Shown piece by piece: positions 5,762 through 8,077 of a stretch of DNA of 8,077 nucleotides (position 1 is the stretch's first letter; every line of letters begins with the position of its first letter). The DNA is taken from NCBI GenBank assembly GCA_025965295.1, contig JAOPXF010000164.1:1-8077 (forward strand). The letters run 5' to 3'. A program made the position numbers and the translations under genes. Source of the stretch: Nocardioides sp. (GTDB lineage: Bacteria > Actinomycetota > Actinomycetes > Propionibacteriales > Nocardioidaceae). The notes below the pieces were generated by a model. It searched no databases and had not been told where the DNA came from. It worked only from the letters and a program-made list of their open reading frames with translations.

Positions 5762-6763
5762 GTGATGGACACCTCGCGTCATGGGAGCCCGGCGTTCAGC
5801 GGATGGCGGCACGGGGCTGTCGCGATCCTGGCGACGACCCTGCTCGGCCTCGCCCTCGTCCCGCCCGCCGTGGCCGGTGACAACTCCCCGGCCGGTCCCC
5901 GTGCCGACGTCCAGGCGCGCACCGACGACGGCCACGAGATCGACACCTCCGACAAGCGGGCGGTCGCGGAGGCCTGGCGGCAGCGGATGGCCTCCAACAC
6001 CGACGTGCCGAGCGGGTGGACCGGCTCGGTCGACGGCTGCAAGGCCGGCCATCCCTCCAGCGACGCCCAGGAGGCCACCCTGGAGTCGGTGAACTTCGCG
6101 CGCGCGATGGCCGGGCTCGACGCGGTCGACCTGGACGGCTCCTTGTCGCGCAAGGCGCAGAAGGCCGCGCTGATCATGACCGCCAACGACGCGCTGAGCC
6201 ACGACCCGCCGAAGGACTGGCGCTGCTGGAGCAAGACCGGCTCCGACGCGGCCGGCCGCTCCAACCTCGCCTGGACGTCGGGGCAGCTGACCGCGGGCGA
6301 GTCGATCGAGCTCTACCTGGACGACCCCGGGCCGGGCAACCGGGCCGCCGGGCACCGGCGCTGGGTGCTGAATCCCTTCGCCACCGCGATCGGCAACGGG
6401 CTCACCAACACTGCCGACGCGCTCTACGTGCTCGGCCCGACCGACTCCACGGCGACGAACCCGGACTGGGTCCCGTGGCCCACCGCCGGCTGGTTCCCCA
6501 GCCCGCTGCAGCCCCGTGGTCGGTGGTCGCTGTCGTCGGGTGTGGCGGGCGCCGACTTCTCGCACGCCACCGTGCGGGTGACGCGCGGGTCGGACGCGCT
6601 CCCGGTCACGCGCTACAAGACCCACGACGGCTACGCCCAGCCGACCCTGGTCTTCCAGGTCGGTGACGCCCGCAGGACGGGCAGCTACCGGGTCGTCGTA
6701 CGCCACATCCGCGGCGCGGCCACGGCCCGGCACGCCTGGACGGTCCGGCTCTTCAAGCCCTGA
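5762..6763 (+). CDS. Secreted CAP (SCP/PR1) domain protein
   Basis: Numbering is from ATG 5765 (332 residues); GTG 5762 adds one residue and coincides better with the predicted transcript start. A signal peptide is clear: basic start, hydrophobic core 17-32, and an AVA site with cleavage predicted after residue 37, so the protein is exported. A CAP domain follows at about 65-225: ESVNFARAMAGLDAV (107-121), LSH with His146, GES with Glu179, and GHRRWVLNP (196-204) with His197; these His and Glu residues are candidates for the CAP cavity. Cys92 and Cys154 could form a disulfide. Residues about 250-332 form a separate beta-rich C-terminal region I cannot name. CAP proteins in bacteria are mostly of unknown function, with lipid or cell-envelope binding suggested for some. 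It stands alone and ends 12 bp from the convergent typA stop. Confidence 0.85.
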   Translation: MMDTSRHGSPAFSGWRHGAVAILATTLLGLALVPPAVAGDNSPAGPRADVQARTDDGHEIDTSDKRAVAEAWRQRMASNTDVPSGWTGSVDGCKAGHPSSDAQEATLESVNFARAMAGLDAVDLDGSLSRKAQKAALIMTANDALSHDPPKDWRCWSKTGSDAAGRSNLAWTSGQLTAGESIELYLDDPGPGNRAAGHRRWVLNPFATAIGNGLTNTADALYVLGPTDSTATNPDWVPWPTAGWFPSPLQPRGRWSLSSGVAGADFSHATVRVTRGSDALPVTRYKTHDGYAQPTLVFQVGDARRTGSYRVVVRHIRGAATARHAWTVRLFKP

Positions 6764-6775
6764 CCGCCCCGGCGG
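6764..6775. terminator. Short palindrome filling the gap between the CAP and typA genes
   Basis: CCGCC-CC-GGCGG occupies exactly the 12 bp between the two convergent stop codons. The realistic hairpin has only about four G-C pairs and no T-run on either side, so it is a weak bidirectional terminator at best. Confidence 0.25.
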
Positions 6776-8077
6776 CTACTTGGACTTGCGGGCCCGCGAG
6801 GCGGTCTTGGCGCGCTCGTTGGCGTCGAGGACCACCTTGCGGATGCGCACGGTCTCCGGGGTGACCTCGACGCACTCGTCCTCGCGGCAGAACTCCAGGC
6901 ACTGCTCGAGGCTCAGCTTGCGCGGCGGGACCAGCTTCTCGAAGTTGTCGGAGGTGGCGGACCGGATGTTGGTCTGCTGCTTCTCCTTGGTGATGTTCAC
7001 GTCCATGTCGTCGGCGCGCGAGTTCTCACCGACGATCATGCCCTCGTAGACCTCGGTCGTCGGCTCGACGAACATGGTCCCGCGCTCCTGCAGGTTGGTC
7101 ATGGCGTACGCCGTGGCCGCGCCCTTGCGGTCGGCCACGAGCGAGCCGTTGTTGCGGGAGCGGATCTCGCCGGCCCAGGGCTCGTAGCCCTCGGAGATGT
7201 GGTGGGCGATGCCGGTGCCGCGGGTGTCGGTGAGGAACTCGGTCCGGAAGCCGATCAGGCCGCGCGCGGGGACGAGGAACTCCATCCGGACCCAGCCGGT
7301 GCCGTGGTTGGTCATCGACTCCATGCGGCCCTTGCGGGACGCGAGCAGCTCGGTGATCGTGCCGAGGTACTCCTCGGGGGCGTCGATCGTGAGGCGCTCG
7401 ACGGGCTCGTGGACCTTGCCGTCGATCTCCTTGGTGACCACCTGCGGCTTGCCGACGGTGAGCTCGAAGCCCTCGCGGCGCATCTGCTCGACGAGGATGG
7501 CCAGCGCCAGCTCGCCGCGGCCCTGCACCTCCCAGGCGTCGGGGCGGTCGGTCGGGAGGATCTTGAGCGAGACGTTGCCGACCAGCTCCGCGTCGAGGCG
7601 GTCCTTGACCAGGCGGGCGGTGACCTTCGCGCCCTTCATCCCGCGGCCCACGAGCGGCGAGGTGTTGGTGCCGATCGTCATCGAGATCGCGGGTTCGTCC
7701 ACGTGGATGAGCGGCAGCGCGACGGGGTTCTCCGGGTCGGCGAGGGTCTCGCCGATGGTGATGTCGGGGATGCCGGCGATGGCGACGATGTCGCCGGGGC
7801 CGGCGGACTCACCGGGCTTGCGCTCGAGGCCCTCGGTGACCAGGAGCTCGGTGATCTTCACGTTCTTGACCGAGCCGTCGCGCTTCATCCACGCGACCTG
7901 CTGGCCCTTCTTGAGGTAGCCCTGGTGGATCCGGACCAGCGCGAGCCGTCCGAGGAACGCCGACGCGTCGAGGTTGGTGACGTGCGCCTGCAGCGGCGCG
8001 CCCTCGTCGTACGTCGGCGCCGGGATCGTCTCGAGGATCGTCTTGAAGAGCGGCTCGAGGTCGGGGGAGTCCGGGAG
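6776..8077 (-). CDS. typA: Ribosome-associated GTPase TypA/BipA, C-terminal two thirds (N-terminus outside window)
   Basis: Translational GTPase of the EF-G/EF-Tu superfamily that binds the ribosome and helps 50S assembly and stress or cold adaptation in several bacteria. The frame is open to the window edge: 433 residues are visible and, against a usual length of about 610-635, roughly 200 residues (the whole G domain) are missing. Window residues about 18-105 are the domain II beta barrel (IPAPTYDEGAPLQAHVTNLD, then FLGRLALVRI). GRGELALAILVEQMRREGFE (184-203) marks the EF-G-like domain III. FLVPARGLIGFRTEFLTDTRG and GYEPWAGEI mark domain V. The BipA-specific end follows: NITKEKQQTNIRS, then LVPPRKLSLEQCLEF and VEVTPETVRIRK, closed by a basic tail (RARKSK). 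No frameshift or missing segment is visible. Nucleotide-binding motifs cannot be checked here. Confidence 0.95.
   Translation of the reverse strand, partial: LPDSPDLEPLFKTILETIPAPTYDEGAPLQAHVTNLDASAFLGRLALVRIHQGYLKKGQQVAWMKRDGSVKNVKITELLVTEGLERKPGESAGPGDIVAIAGIPDITIGETLADPENPVALPLIHVDEPAISMTIGTNTSPLVGRGMKGAKVTARLVKDRLDAELVGNVSLKILPTDRPDAWEVQGRGELALAILVEQMRREGFELTVGKPQVVTKEIDGKVHEPVERLTIDAPEEYLGTITELLASRKGRMESMTNHGTGWVRMEFLVPARGLIGFRTEFLTDTRGTGIAHHISEGYEPWAGEIRSRNNGSLVADRKGAATAYAMTNLQERGTMFVEPTTEVYEGMIVGENSRADDMDVNITKEKQQTNIRSATSDNFEKLVPPRKLSLEQCLEFCREDECVEVTPETVRIRKVVLDANERAKTASRARKSK

Noticed and set aside
5669..6733. Long upstream extension of the 128-residue membrane protein frame
   Set aside because: It lies antisense to the CAP gene and reads as low-complexity Arg/Gly/Val/Pro sequence. 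A ribosome-binding site and TTG at 5668 give a better start exactly where hydrophobic helices begin.
1..8077. Mobile elements, CRISPR, tRNA/rRNA, defence or biosynthetic clusters
   Set aside because: No transposase or integrase motifs, terminal repeats, regularly spaced repeats or RNA-gene signatures were seen; composition is even across the window.

Overview
The window reads as ordinary chromosomal DNA of a high-GC Gram-positive bacterium (Actinomycetota). A Nocardioidaceae-type organism is my best guess. The grounds are the strongly G/C-biased third codon positions, frequent GTG/TTG starts, apparently leaderless promoters with TANNNT -10 boxes, and the actinobacterial flavour of the proteins. 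I see no tRNA, rRNA, CRISPR array, insertion sequence, phage gene or attachment site. No stretch over 300 bases lacks a gene; the largest gaps are 132 bp (1413-1544) and 106 bp (4536-4641).

Layout. (1) 3-1412 (+): the C-terminal part of a secreted reprolysin-like (M12) metalloprotease whose catalytic HExxH lies before the window; a long GC-rich hairpin ends it. (2) 1488-3961 (+): a cytochrome bd-type quinol oxidase operon, cydA-cydB, with a 4-bp ATGA overlap, preceded by a near-perfect Rex operator. No cydDC follows. (3) 4035-4535 (-): a hotdog-fold acyl-CoA thioesterase-like protein, convergent with cydB. (4) 4642-5277 (+): an unrecognised six-helix membrane protein, divergent from the thioesterase. 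(5) 5282-5668 (-): an unrecognised 128-residue membrane protein with four helices and two extracytoplasmic-looking cysteines, starting at TTG. (6) 5762-6763 (+): a secreted CAP (SCP/PR1) domain protein. (7) 6776-8077 (-): the ribosome-associated GTPase TypA/BipA without its N-terminal G domain, which lies past the window end.

How they work together: only cydA and cydB form a clear functional unit, a two-subunit terminal oxidase reducing O2 with quinol electrons, probably switched on when NADH/NAD+ rises because of the Rex site. The other genes alternate strands with very short convergent gaps (4 bp and 12 bp) and look like independently transcribed singletons. I found no convincing undescribed multi-gene system. 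The points most worth a second look are the Rex operator, the repeated leaderless promoter geometry, the missing cydDC, and the two unnamed membrane proteins.
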